64,000 nucleotides of DNA, taken from contig NZ_CP130630.1 of the NCBI RefSeq assembly GCF_030551255.1, positions 12,275,001 to 12,339,000 on the forward strand, written 5' to 3'. Under the pieces are notes generated by a model that had not been told where the DNA came from, searched no databases, and saw nothing but the letters and a program-made list of their open reading frames with translations. The stretch comes from Streptomyces sp. NL15-2K. Lineage in GTDB: Bacteria > Actinomycetota > Actinomycetes > Streptomycetales > Streptomycetaceae. Positions 30,010-37,941 of this stretch are shown in pieces. The translations under genes and the position numbers were made by a program. How positions within the stretch are numbered: position 1 is the first letter of the stretch; the number at the start of each line of letters is the position of its first letter.

Positions 30010-30534
30010 CTAGCCCACCTCCAGTGCCCCCCGGGCAAGTTCCAGGAACCTCAGGTGCTCCCGGCGGAAGTCCCGGTATGCGGCGTCGTACTGGCTGCGC
30101 TGCTCCTCGCTACCAGACACCAGTCGTCCGAGCAGGCTGTTCGTGATGATCGCCGCCCGGCGCAGCGTCCTGGCGGTTTCGGCGACCGGCGTCGGCCCCT
30201 CCAGCATGACCTCTCGGCTGGCTCTGGTCACCTCGTTGAGCGCCGCCCGGGCGGCAGTCTGAATCTCCGCGATGACGTCGGCCCGCGGCTGGCCATCCGG
30301 GGCGGCGTCGGCCTCCTCCACGCGCCACAGCACCTCCGACAGTCCGTGCACCGCCGCACTCATCTCCCGGTAGGCGTCGCGCCGCCGGGTCCGTACCTCC
30401 GCGGCCTGGGCCGCATGCGCCGTGACCTCAGCCTGCACCCGCGCGGATCTGGTCGCGCCCCGGCCGGTGACCCAACTCGCGACCACCGCCGTCCCGCCGG
30501 TGATGAGACCGATCCACCAACTGTTGTCCACCAC
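30010..30534 (-). CDS. Small membrane-anchored hypothetical protein
   Basis: The 174-residue product has one N-terminal membrane segment (WWIGLITGGTAVVASWVTG) followed by a long, charged, mostly helical region (RRRDAYREMSAAVHGLSEVL, LRRAAIITNSLLGRL) that could form a coiled coil. It resembles the single-pass hypothetical proteins common in Streptomyces. No enzymatic motif is visible and the gene stands alone. Function unknown. Confidence 0.6.
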   Translation of the reverse strand: MVDNSWWIGLITGGTAVVASWVTGRGATRSARVQAEVTAHAAQAAEVRTRRRDAYREMSAAVHGLSEVLWRVEEADAAPDGQPRADVIAEIQTAARAALNEVTRASREVMLEGPTPVAETARTLRRAAIITNSLLGRLVSGSEEQRSQYDAAYRDFRREHLRFLELARGALEVG

Positions 30535-30541
30535 AGCGGAA

Positions 30542-30907
30542 TTATGACAACCGACCGCACGTCCGTAGGCAGCCGCCCGTGGCGGCCCGCGGGTACTGCC
30601 AGCGCATTCCCATGGCCGAGAGCTGACGGCCTACCGCTCGGAGAGGACGGCGTAGACGTCGCACAGAAGAACCTACGAACCCGCAGAGGACCACCCGCCG
30701 CCCCGCGCTCGGCACGTCGGCAGGGAACCGCACGTAGGAGCTATGCGGTCGGTCCGACCGCCTCCCGCAGTCGGGACACTCCGCCCCGGCCGTCGTACTG
30801 CGTGCGTCGATCCGTACCGCCTCGCTGTTCACGTCCACGGACAGCACCGCTATATCCGCGATCGACGGGAACAGCAGCTCCTCCAGCCGGAGCGTCGTCT
30901 CTTCCAC
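30542..30907 (-). pseudogene. ISL3-family transposase N-terminal fragment
   Basis: The frame opens ELLFPSIADIAVLSVDV and contains the zinc-binding start CPDCGRRSDRPHSSYVRFPA, as at the N-terminus of ISL3 transposases. After VPSAGRRVVL the family continues in another frame (RRFFCDVYAV), so it is frameshifted as well as truncated. The catalytic domain is missing. Confidence 0.6.
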
Positions 30908-31099
30908 GGCCCTGAACTGTCAGCCACACCGTGACGGGGACTGATCATTTTCAGGCGACTTCCTGGAGCCACGGTCAGTGCCAGCCGTCACTCACCGTGC
31001 GTCCGTCACGGAAGTTGAGCCAGAACCTGGGAGCTGACACCACTTGTCGCTCAGAGCGGGGAACGTCCGGTTTCGCCGGAGTGCGGTGTCTCTGAAGCG

Positions 31100-31910
31100 C
31101 TCAGACGGACGTACGTCATCGCCAACGGGAAGGGCGGAGTCGGCAAGACGACACTGGCCTCCAACTTCGCGGGCCTGGTCGCCGCCGATGGCGCCCGCGT
31201 GCTGCTGGTCGACGTCAACGGGCAGGGCAACGTCGGTCGTGACCTCGGATACCGCCAGAGCAGCGTGGACGACGACGGGGCCGCCTTCTACGAATCCCTG
31301 CGCACCGGCTCGCCGTTTGTCCCCGTGCAGGGCGTGCGCCCGAACCTGGACGTCGTGGTGGGCGGCGCGGAAGTCGGCGCCGCCCACCGACATGCTGGCC
31401 GCGACCTTCCGCATGCAGCAGCACCGGCAGGCACTCGCCCTCGCCGTCTGCCTCGCCCCGATCGCCCACCACTACGACCTGGTGGTGCTCGACAGCGCCC
31501 CCGAGAACCCGCCGCTTCAGCAACTGGCACTGTCCGCCGCCCGCTGGATGATCGCGCCCACCCGGTCGGACAAGGCCAGCATCAACGACGGATTGGGCTC
31601 TATCTCCCGCCAGTTCCAGTTGGTGCGACGCACCGTCAATCCGGACCTGGCCTCCTTGGGTTGGTCCTTTTCGGCAGCGGCAGTGCATCCAAACAGATCC
31701 ACCGCAACGCCCGCCAGTGGGTGGCCGAAGAACTCCAAGCAGACGGCTATCTGTTCGACGCGATCGTTCGGTACTCCGAAGCCGTGGGCCAGGACGCCCG
31801 CAGCCATGGCCGGCTCGTGCACGAGCTGGAGATGGCCGCCGCCAACAATCCGCGTTTCTGGGACCTCCGCGCCGGCCGCGCGGCCAACGAGACCATCGTG
31901 TCCGCCGGGA
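31100..31910 (+). pseudogene. ParA-family ATPase, two frameshifts
   Basis: The deviant Walker A reads IANGKGGVGKTTLASNFAG, followed by VLLVDVNGQGNVGRDLG. A frameshift near 31380 leads to DMLAATFRMQQHRQALALAV and DLVVLDSAPENPPL (Walker B region). Another near 31665 leads to VLFGSGSASKQIHRNARQWV. The parts join in order to a single ParA/MinD-like ATPase of about 270 residues. In the family it segregates plasmids or positions complexes. No ParB gene or clear start was found. Confidence 0.65.
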
Positions 31911-31989
31911 GCAGCTGCCGGCTACTGCCTTTCGGCTCGGGCCCCGTGAACTCTTTGAGCACCTGGGATACGAGGTGCTGCCGCGATGT

Positions 31990-33101
31990 CTGCTGTGCTA
32001 TTCCCACACCCCGAATTCTGCCAAGTACCCCTCTCCACCCGCTCAGAGTTTCCCGGCTGCCGATCCGGCCGAAGGTCGTGAGTTCACCCACGAGCTGCTG
32101 GACGAGCTCCCGCCCGACCGGAACCAGCGCTACATCCGTCAACTCCTCGTCCACACCGGCATCTTGGGCGACCGGAAGGAGGACATCGAACGCATCCCCG
32201 GCTGGCTGGACACGAGCTCGCGGACAAGCCGGCCGCGCACGCCAACCTCACCCGCCCGTTCCTGCACTGGTTCCTGCTTCGGCGAGCACGCCAGCGGGCC
32301 GCCGCTCGCCGCCATCCCGCCTCCGCCGACCGTGACCTGCGGCGCCGAGTGAGGGTCGCCCTGGACTTTCTAGCCTGGATGGATCAACGCGGCTTGGCTC
32401 TCGCCGACCTCGCCCAGGAGCACATCGACGACTGGATCACCGGAGCCACCAGCCAACGTCGTTACCTGGTCCGATACTTCCTGAAATGGACCGCGAGCCG
32501 TCGGCTCACACATGAACTGACCGTCCCCTCCATCCCGAGGCAGGAGCCCCAGAACTTCCTCGACGAGGACGATCGGTGGCCGCTCCTCCAGCGCTGCCTG
32601 ATCGACGATGCCCTACCTGCGGACGTCCGGGCCGCCGGCGCGATAACTCTGCTGTTCGGCCCGTCCACCGAACGTCTTTGCCATCTGACGCCTGAGCACC
32701 TCAAGCTCGGTGACAAGCACGCCCACTTGGTCCTGGGCCGCCACCCGGTGCTGCTGCCTCCACGACTCGCCGAACTCCTTCGGCGTCTCGCCGAACAGCC
32801 CAAGCAACGGCCGCAGCTCTCGCGAGTCCGCCCAGGTCCTCGGTGGCTCTTCCCGGGCATGGTCCCGGGCAAGCCGATTTCGACGCACGGCATGACCCAG
32901 AAACTCAATCGGCACGGCATCCCGGTTCGCACCGCGCGCAACGCGGCGCTGGCCGCCCTCGCTGCTGATCTCCCCAGCCCGATCCTCGCCGACGTGACCG
33001 GGATGCACCGCCACACCGCGCTCCGCTGGGTCGCCTACGCCAGACGCGACTGGGCCGAGTACCTCGCCGCCCGGGCCGCGGACGACGAGGATAGGGACTG
33101 A
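31990..33101 (+). pseudogene. Integrase-like protein, one frameshift, catalytic residues mostly absent
   Basis: The N-terminal part reads HELLDELPPDRNQRYIRQLL, then after a shift near 32215 LADKPAAHANLTRPFLHWFL, and from 32349 an open 250-residue frame: LAQEHIDDWITGATSQRRYL, FGPSTERLCHLTPEHL, RWLFPGMVPGKPIS, ending ARNAALAALAADLPSPILAD and HRHTALRWVAYARRDW. The fold follows tyrosine recombinases, but the usual HxxR box and terminal Tyr are replaced. This group is frequent in Streptomyces and may bind DNA without cutting. It lies directly after the ParA remnant. Confidence 0.5.
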
Positions 33102-33256
33102 AAGGGTTGAGAGAAGATACGGCCGTAGTGATCCTTCAGTAGATGTGGGCGGTCCCCGTAGTTCACGTACGTACACGCTTCGTCACCAGCGTGACAGTTG
33201 ATTCCACAGACCGCAGCTGCCGCTGGCTAATGAAATGGCCAGTGGAAGATGGGCCC

Positions 33257-33469
33257 TTAATTCTCCATTCCGGGATCATGAATGAGAGTTCTGGAGGACC
33301 CCCATCCCACGAGAGCATCAGGGTCCACGCGCACCAGCTCGGACAGCGGCACCGAACGGGGCGAGAAGCAGCGGTAGAAGGCGAGTTCGCCACTGCGACA
33401 GCACTGGTCGTCGGAGACAGAGATCTCACTCGGAGCACCCAGCGTCTCCACGAAGCTGAGAAGTGTCAC
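33257..33469 (-). CDS. Small unknown protein, third gene of the interrupted small operon
   Basis: A GTG at 33469 gives 70 residues with VTLLSFVETLGAPSEISVSD, CCRSGELAFYRC and LSELVRVDPDALVGWGSS. It starts 27 bp after the stop of the upstream 91-codon frame. Codons such as ACT, AGT and ATT are commoner here than in typical Streptomyces genes. The segment LAFYRCFSPRSVPLSELVRV also recalls IS701 transposases, so an old transposase fragment is a possible alternative. Function unknown. Confidence 0.35.
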   Translation of the reverse strand: MTLLSFVETLGAPSEISVSDDQCCRSGELAFYRCFSPRSVPLSELVRVDPDALVGWGSSRTLIHDPGMEN

Positions 33470-33686
33470 GACGCTGCCGCCGGGCGGATCGGCCTGTCAG
33501 TCGTTGCTGATAAGGAGCGTTATCCTGAAAGGCAAATCGGTGGGCCACCCAATGGAAATCCGCAGGTCACGGTGGCGGTCGCTCGGGACGACGTTCAGTA
33601 CACGCATCACCGCATCCCCTGGCCGCGGGATTGGTCCACTAATATCAAGGGCCACCTCGCAGATTGAGGCGACGACGCTGCTGGAC

Positions 33687-34790
33687 CTAGTGTCGTGTGA
33701 ATGAAGTTCTTGGACGTTTGGGTGTGGCGTGTTCGAGGATTTCGTCAGCGGTCTTGGTCCAGGTGAACGGCTGGCAGCGGTCGTTGTAGGCGTCGATGTA
33801 GCGGCGGATGGCGTCGGTGAGGTCGGCGACCGAGGTGAAGGTGCCGCGGCGTATGGCCTGGCGCGTGATGATGCCGAAGAAGATTTCCACCAGGTTCAGC
33901 CACGAGCAGGAGGTCGGGGTGAAGTGCAGGGTGATCCGCGGGTTCTTCGCCAGCCACGCCTTCACGCGGGGGTGCTTGTGGGTGGCGTAGTTGTCGGCGA
34001 CCACGTGCAGCTTCACCCTCGGGTGGGCCTTGGCGACCTGCTTGAGGAAGCGCAGGAACTCGTCGTTGCGGTGCCGGTCGTAGCAGGCGTCGGCGGTGAT
34101 CTTCCCGGTGGCGACGTCCAGGGCGGCGAACAAGGTGGTGGTGCCGTGGCGGACGTAGTCGTGGGTGCGCCGCTCCGCCAGGCCCGGCCGGACCGGCAGC
34201 ATCGGGGCGGTCCGGTCCAGCGCCTGGATCTGCGACTTCTCATCGACGCAGACCACCACCGCCTTCTCCGGCGGGGCCAGGTACAGCCCGACCACGTCGC
34301 GGACCTTGGCCTCCAGTTCCGGGTCGGTGGAGAACTTGAACGTCTCGCTCCGCCAGGGCTGGATCTTCCACTTGCGCCACACCTTGGCCACCGCGACGTT
34401 GGACAGGCGCAGTTCGGCGGCGAGCAGCCGGGAGGACCAGTGGGTCACGCCAAGTTTTTCCGGCGGGCCCTCCAGGGTCCGCACCACCACTTCGGCCTCG
34501 TCCACGGTGCCGGGCCGGCCCGAGCGAGGCCGGTCCTCCAGCCCGGACAGGCCGGCCGAGCGGTACCGGCCGCGCCAGGTCACCACCGTCTGCCGGGAGA
34601 GCTCAAGCCGCCGCGCGATCTCGGTGTTCGAAGTGCCTTCCGAGGCAAGGAGCACGATCCGGGCCCGCGTCACCAGCCCCGACGGGGACGACGGCGAGCG
34701 GACCCACGAACGCAGAACCTTACGGTCCGCATCGGACACGGCCAACGGCAGGGCGACAGGCATACGCCATTCAACCGCACCCCAGTTCAT
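33687..34790 (-). CDS. IS630-family DDE transposase
   Basis: The 367-residue transposase has an N-terminal helix-turn-helix (SNTEIARRLELSRQTVVTW), a DDE core with VVVCVDEKSQIQAL (first Asp), KLHVVADNYATHKHP (second Asp) and SWLNLVEIFFGII (Glu), and a C-terminal AYNDRCQPFTWTKTADEIL. Its TAG stop uses the TA of the target duplication at the left end. An inner ATG at 34763 is an alternative start. With full catalytic residues and good ends it may be active. It has split a small gene. Confidence 0.92.
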   Translation of the reverse strand: MNWGAVEWRMPVALPLAVSDADRKVLRSWVRSPSSPSGLVTRARIVLLASEGTSNTEIARRLELSRQTVVTWRGRYRSAGLSGLEDRPRSGRPGTVDEAEVVVRTLEGPPEKLGVTHWSSRLLAAELRLSNVAVAKVWRKWKIQPWRSETFKFSTDPELEAKVRDVVGLYLAPPEKAVVVCVDEKSQIQALDRTAPMLPVRPGLAERRTHDYVRHGTTTLFAALDVATGKITADACYDRHRNDEFLRFLKQVAKAHPRVKLHVVADNYATHKHPRVKAWLAKNPRITLHFTPTSCSWLNLVEIFFGIITRQAIRRGTFTSVADLTDAIRRYIDAYNDRCQPFTWTKTADEILEHATPKRPRTSFTRH

Positions 34791-34817
34791 CGTCCAAGGA
34801 CTTCATTCACACGACAC
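33690..34817 (-). mobile_element. IS630-family insertion sequence
   Basis: Ends are GTGTCGTGTGAATGAAGT at 33690 and its inverse ACTTCATTCACACGACAC ending at 34817, each flanked by TA (33688-33689 and 34818-34819), the family's target duplication. The length is 1128 bp and the transposase is intact. Confidence 0.92.
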
Positions 34818-34920
34818 TAGTTGTGAAAGCCTCACTGACGGGCTGCCAGAATTCTCCGTGTCGGTTGCCGCCGTCTACGATCCGTCGAATTACGGTACTC
34901 ACGATCAACTCCTGGGAGCA

Positions 34921-35058
34921 TCAACTCTTCGGTGGGTTTTGGGATTCGAGTCCCGGAGCCACAGCGATCCCTCCAGCACGCATCTCCTCCGCGGGCTCAA
35001 CCTGCACGCTCCGCGACTCGAGCTCGGGGGCTGTAGCGGGCTTCTCCGAATTACTCAT
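34921..35058 (-). CDS. Small acidic peptide gene (45 residues), first of the interrupted operon
   Basis: An ATG at 35058 with GAGGAAG 7 bp upstream encodes 45 residues free of Cys, rich in Glu, Pro and Ala, with a near-duplicated motif: TAPELESRSVQV and VAPGLESQNPP. Size and position before two other small genes could suit a peptide precursor or regulator, but no modifying enzyme is nearby, so that is only speculation. A 10-codon frame containing a TTA codon (35055-35087) overlaps its start as ATGA. The left end of IS110 lies close upstream. Confidence 0.45.
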   Translation of the reverse strand: MSNSEKPATAPELESRSVQVEPAEEMRAGGIAVAPGLESQNPPKS

Positions 35059-35087
35059 GCGGGCTTCCTCATCGTAGATAAACTCAT
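35055..35087 (-). CDS. Possible 10-codon leader peptide with a TTA codon
   Basis: ATG AGT TTA TCT ACG ATG AGG AAG CCC GCA TGA precedes the 45-residue gene, and its stop overlaps that gene's ATG. TTA is a rare, bldA-dependent codon in Streptomyces, so translation of a real leader would be developmentally controlled. It is too short to exclude chance. Confidence 0.2.
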   Translation of the reverse strand: MSLSTMRKPA

Positions 35088-35109
35088 GCCGGTGTATGTC
35101 CGCAGGGCC

Positions 35110-35350
35110 TAATGGGAACTGTCGGGTCGTAGAGACTCGGTGCTGTAGCCGCCAGTGGGTGAGCACTCACGCCGCCGGAAGCATCCGACTTCTGAGGTCA
35201 GACCGTGCCCCTGCTGGTGGGCCGGAAGGCCAGACCGTTGATGGGGTGGCGTGCCCGCCGGGCAGTGGGGCGTGAGCACTGGATCCATTAGGCCGCGTGC
35301 CGCGCCTTCCGCGGGCTGCACGGAGCGAAGTACCGGACTGGGAGGGTGAG
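35110..35350 (+). ncRNA. Candidate IS110 bridge RNA region
   Basis: About 240 bp of non-coding DNA precede the IS110 gene and contain internal complementarity, for example GTGAGCACTCAC at 35159-35170 and a second GTGAGCACT at 35272-35280. In the IS110 group the bridge RNA is known to lie in the left non-coding end. Boundaries and loops cannot be fixed from one copy. Confidence 0.35.
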
Positions 35351-36577
35351 TTGCTGCTGATCGGCGATGACTGGGCCGAAGACCACCATGATGTCGAGGT
35401 CCAGGACGAGGCGGGCCGGAAACTGGCCGTGGCGAGGCTGTCCGAGGGCGTGGAGGGGATCGCGAAGCTGCACGAGCTCGTTGCGAGGCACGGCGGCGAG
35501 GACCTTGATCCGGCCGGGGTGGTGATCGGGATCGAGACCGACCGTGGTTCGTGGGTGCAGGCGCTGATCGCCTCCGGCTACCGGGTCTATGCCATCAACC
35601 CCCGGCAGGCCGCCCGGTTCAAGGAGCGGTACGGCTCCTCCGGTGCCAAGAGCGACAAGGGCGACGCGCACGCGCTGGCCGACATGGTCCGCATCGACCG
35701 GGACCAGCTGCGTCCGGTGGCCGGGGACAGCGAGCAGGCCCAGGCCGTCAAGGTCGTCGCCCGCGCCCACCAGACCTTGATCTGGGAACGCACCCGCACG
35801 TTCCAGCGGCTGCGCAGCACGCTGCGCGAGTACTTCCCCGCCGCCCTGCACGCCTACGCGGATCTCACGCTGACCAGCACGGACGCGCTAGAACTGCTGA
35901 TCAAGGCCCCCACCCCGGCGGCCGGGGCAAAGCTGACCCGCACCCAGATCACCGCCGTCCTGGCCCGCGCCCGCCGGCACAACCGGGACGCGAAGGCAGC
36001 CACGATCATCACCGCGCTGCGCGAGAGGCAACTCGGCCTGCCCGAGCCGGTCACCGCCGCCTACGCGGCCACCGCCACCGCCCACGCGAAGCTGCTGATC
36101 GCGCTGAACGAGCAGATAACCGACCTGGAAGGGCAGGTGAAGGCCCATTTTCTGAAGCACCCGGACGCTGAGATCTACCTCTCGATGCCCGGCATCGCGG
36201 AGATCACCGGCGCCCGGGTGCTCGCCGAGTTCGGGGACGACCCCACCCGCTACGCGTCCGCGAAGGCCCGCAAGAACTACGCCGGCACCAGCCCGATCAC
36301 CCGGGCTTCCGGCAAGAGCCACACCGTCCAGGCCCGCTACGTCCGCAACAACCGCCTCGCCGACGCGCTGCAGACCCAGGCGTTCTCCGCCCTGCGGGCA
36401 TCACCCGGCGCCCGTCGCTACTACGACAAGCAACGCGCCCGCGAAGCCGGTTACAACCCGGCCCTGCGCCAACTCGGCAACCGCCTCGTCGGCATCCTCC
36501 ACGGATGCCTCAAGACCCGAACCCTCTACGACGAAGCGACCGCCTGGTCACACCACGCCCACACCCCTGCCACTTGA
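35351..36577 (+). CDS. IS110-family DEDD transposase
   Basis: A TTG at 35351 behind GGGAGGGTGAG starts LLLIGDDWAEDHHDVEV. The frame is open from a GTG at 35297, but the family normally begins near this motif. The DEDD RuvC-like domain shows IGDDWAE, VVIGIETDRGSW and KSDKGDAHALADM. The C-terminal domain has SMPGIAEITGARVLAEFG and YAGTSPITRASGKS with the conserved serine. At 408 residues the gene is intact. IS110 elements use a bridge RNA encoded in the non-coding end, and the 35110-35350 region is the likely location. Confidence 0.9.
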   Translation: MLLIGDDWAEDHHDVEVQDEAGRKLAVARLSEGVEGIAKLHELVARHGGEDLDPAGVVIGIETDRGSWVQALIASGYRVYAINPRQAARFKERYGSSGAKSDKGDAHALADMVRIDRDQLRPVAGDSEQAQAVKVVARAHQTLIWERTRTFQRLRSTLREYFPAALHAYADLTLTSTDALELLIKAPTPAAGAKLTRTQITAVLARARRHNRDAKAATIITALRERQLGLPEPVTAAYAATATAHAKLLIALNEQITDLEGQVKAHFLKHPDAEIYLSMPGIAEITGARVLAEFGDDPTRYASAKARKNYAGTSPITRASGKSHTVQARYVRNNRLADALQTQAFSALRASPGARRYYDKQRAREAGYNPALRQLGNRLVGILHGCLKTRTLYDEATAWSHHAHTPAT

Positions 36578-36589
36578 CCCCCAACGACA

Positions 36590-36789
36590 TGGGGTGTCTG
36601 ACCTGTCCCAATGCCCGCCGCTCCGGCGTCCACCTGCCCCGTCTGACCACCGCCCGCGCCCAGGCCCAGCGCCCGCTCGACGCCCCGGCGGGGCTGTCCC
36701 GCCTCCAGACCGCCGCGCTGACCACCCACATCGCCGAACTCGACCACGCCATCGCAGAACTCACCGCCACCGGAAGCCCCGACGCATGA
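36590..36789 (+). pseudogene. TnpB-like recombinase C-terminal fragment
   Basis: After the IS110 gene the frame encodes CLTCPNARRSGVHLPRL, a Cys-bearing tail, and a helical end LTTHIAELDHAIAELTATG. This resembles the zinc-containing C-terminus of long tyrosine recombinases in Tn554-like trios. The catalytic domain is missing, so the gene was cut by the IS110 insertion or by a deletion. Confidence 0.5.
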
Positions 36790-36792
36790 AAT

Positions 36793-37259
36793 GACCCCGC
36801 GGCACTGCGGCTGCGGCACGCCCTGGAACACGCCGGCATTCCCGTACGGCCGGGCGTCGACCAGGCCATCGTGCACGCCTTCGAGCGGATCATGTCCGGA
36901 AGTCCCGAGCGCACCAACGGCGTTTTCACCGTGACCGCCCTATGCATTGAGGATGGCATTTCTCGTGCCACCTACTACCGCTCGCCCCTGGCCAAGACCA
37001 TCACCAGCCTTCTGCAGGCACCGGACACACCTCGCTCGCAGGAGACACCCTCACCGCCGAGATCACCCGTCTCAAGCGAGCCGATCGTGCTCTGCGCTCC
37101 GAGCATGCGGCCGAGCAGCGGGAGATGCGCGCCACCGTTGCCGCCTACGCCAACCGCATCCAGGCCCTCAGCCTGCGCAACGCCGAACTCGAAGCGGAAA
37201 ATGCCGCCCTGCGCGAGCACCTCGGCCAGGCCGATGGTTCGCTCACGTCGCTCCGGTGA
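36793..37259 (+). pseudogene. DUF6262-like (TnpC-type) coiled-coil partner, frameshifted
   Basis: The frame reads LEHAGIPVRPGVDQAIVHAF and GISRATYYRSPLAKTITSLL, then after a shift near 37018 RLKRADRALRSEHAAEQREM and LSLRNAELEAENAALREHLG, a clear coiled coil. Proteins of this kind follow integrase pairs in actinobacterial Tn554-like elements. No ATG or GTG is in frame between 36793 and 36870. Confidence 0.5.
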
Positions 37260-37284
37260 CAAACCGGCGGTGCCGTGACTGGGC

Positions 37285-37896
37285 TCAATCCGAGCTGGTT
37301 GGTGGGGCGAAGAGGTAGCGATCCATCATGAGTGCTGCGTCGGCAAGGATCTCGGTGTCCCCCATGGGGTCGTCGCGGAAGGCGAGGCCGAGGAGGTTGC
37401 TTCCGACCTCGACAGCGAGCCGACCCCGGCGACGTGATTCGTCGGTGTCCGGCATCGCATACCCGCGGACGAGGGCCCGGTGAATCCGGTCAGCGATCTC
37501 CCGATCGGTCTGCTGGGTGTCGGCTCGCAATGACGCGATGCGCGGTCCGTGGTACCAGATCCGACGGTAGCCGGGCTCTTTGCGGAAGCGGTCGGCGTAG
37601 GCAGTGATCAGCTTGTCCAACAGGTCCTGCGAGCGTTCGGGCAGAGGCTCGCTCGTGACGCGCTCGGCGATCTGCACATCCAGCTGAAGCCAACTGCGCA
37701 CCAGGGAGGCGACGATCGCCTCTTTGTCAGCGAAGTACCGGTACAGCACGCCGACCGACACTCCGGCCTCGGCCGCGATCAGCTTGGTGCCCAGATCGTC
37801 GTAGGAGGTCGTCTCCAGCAGAGAAGCTGTCGCCTCAAGGATGCGGGCGACCTTCTCTCGACTGCGTTGCTGCTGCGGCTCGTGCATCTCGGCCAT
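37285..37896 (-). CDS. TetR-family regulator
   Basis: The ATG at 37896 follows TCAAGGAGTTCG. The 203-residue product has a TetR DNA-binding domain (EKVARILEATASLLETTSYD, then AEAGVSVGVLYRYFADKEAI) and a helical ligand domain. An upstream frame to 37911 would add five residues but loses the ribosome site. It is divergent from an MFS exporter with a 17 bp palindrome in the 45 bp gap, a typical local efflux repressor arrangement. The inducer is unknown. Confidence 0.88.
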   Translation of the reverse strand: MAEMHEPQQQRSREKVARILEATASLLETTSYDDLGTKLIAAEAGVSVGVLYRYFADKEAIVASLVRSWLQLDVQIAERVTSEPLPERSQDLLDKLITAYADRFRKEPGYRRIWYHGPRIASLRADTQQTDREIADRIHRALVRGYAMPDTDESRRRGRLAVEVGSNLLGLAFRDDPMGDTEILADAALMMDRYLFAPPTSSD

Positions 37897-37924
37897 CGAA
37901 CTCCTTGACACCTCCCTAAAACCC

Positions 37925-37941
37925 GAACCAGAGTCTAGTTC
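37925..37941. promoter_or_regulatory. TetR operator palindrome upstream of the MFS gene
   Basis: GAACCAGAGTCTAGTTC is symmetric at 14 of 17 positions (GAAC/GTTC outer arms, AGA/TCT inner). It ends immediately before the MFS ATG and would block initiation when bound. Confidence 0.7.

Larger units (their letters stand above)
33497..34902 (-). pseudogene. Unknown 91-residue gene interrupted by IS630
   Basis: If the IS630 element and one copy of its TA duplication are removed, a single frame runs from a GTG at 34902 to a TGA at 33497-33499. It starts VIRRIVDGGNRHGEFWQPV, crosses the junction at AFTTRSSS and ends LRISIGWPTDLPFRITLLI. An AGGAGTTGAT sequence precedes the GTG. The frame lies 18 bp after a 45-residue gene and 27 bp before a 70-residue one. 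I do not recognise the family. The clean reconstruction across the junction supports a real, recently disrupted gene. Confidence 0.5.

Noticed and set aside
33163..33469. An IS701-type transposase fragment on the reverse strand
   Set aside because: LAFYRC...LSELVRV recalls IS701, but the match is about 20 residues, has no catalytic residues, and the frame has its own start and sits in a compact operon. Kept as an alternative only.
34921..35058. The 45-residue peptide as a confirmed RiPP precursor
   Set aside because: No modifying enzyme or transporter lies nearby and there is no recognisable core peptide. Only the small-operon observation is kept.
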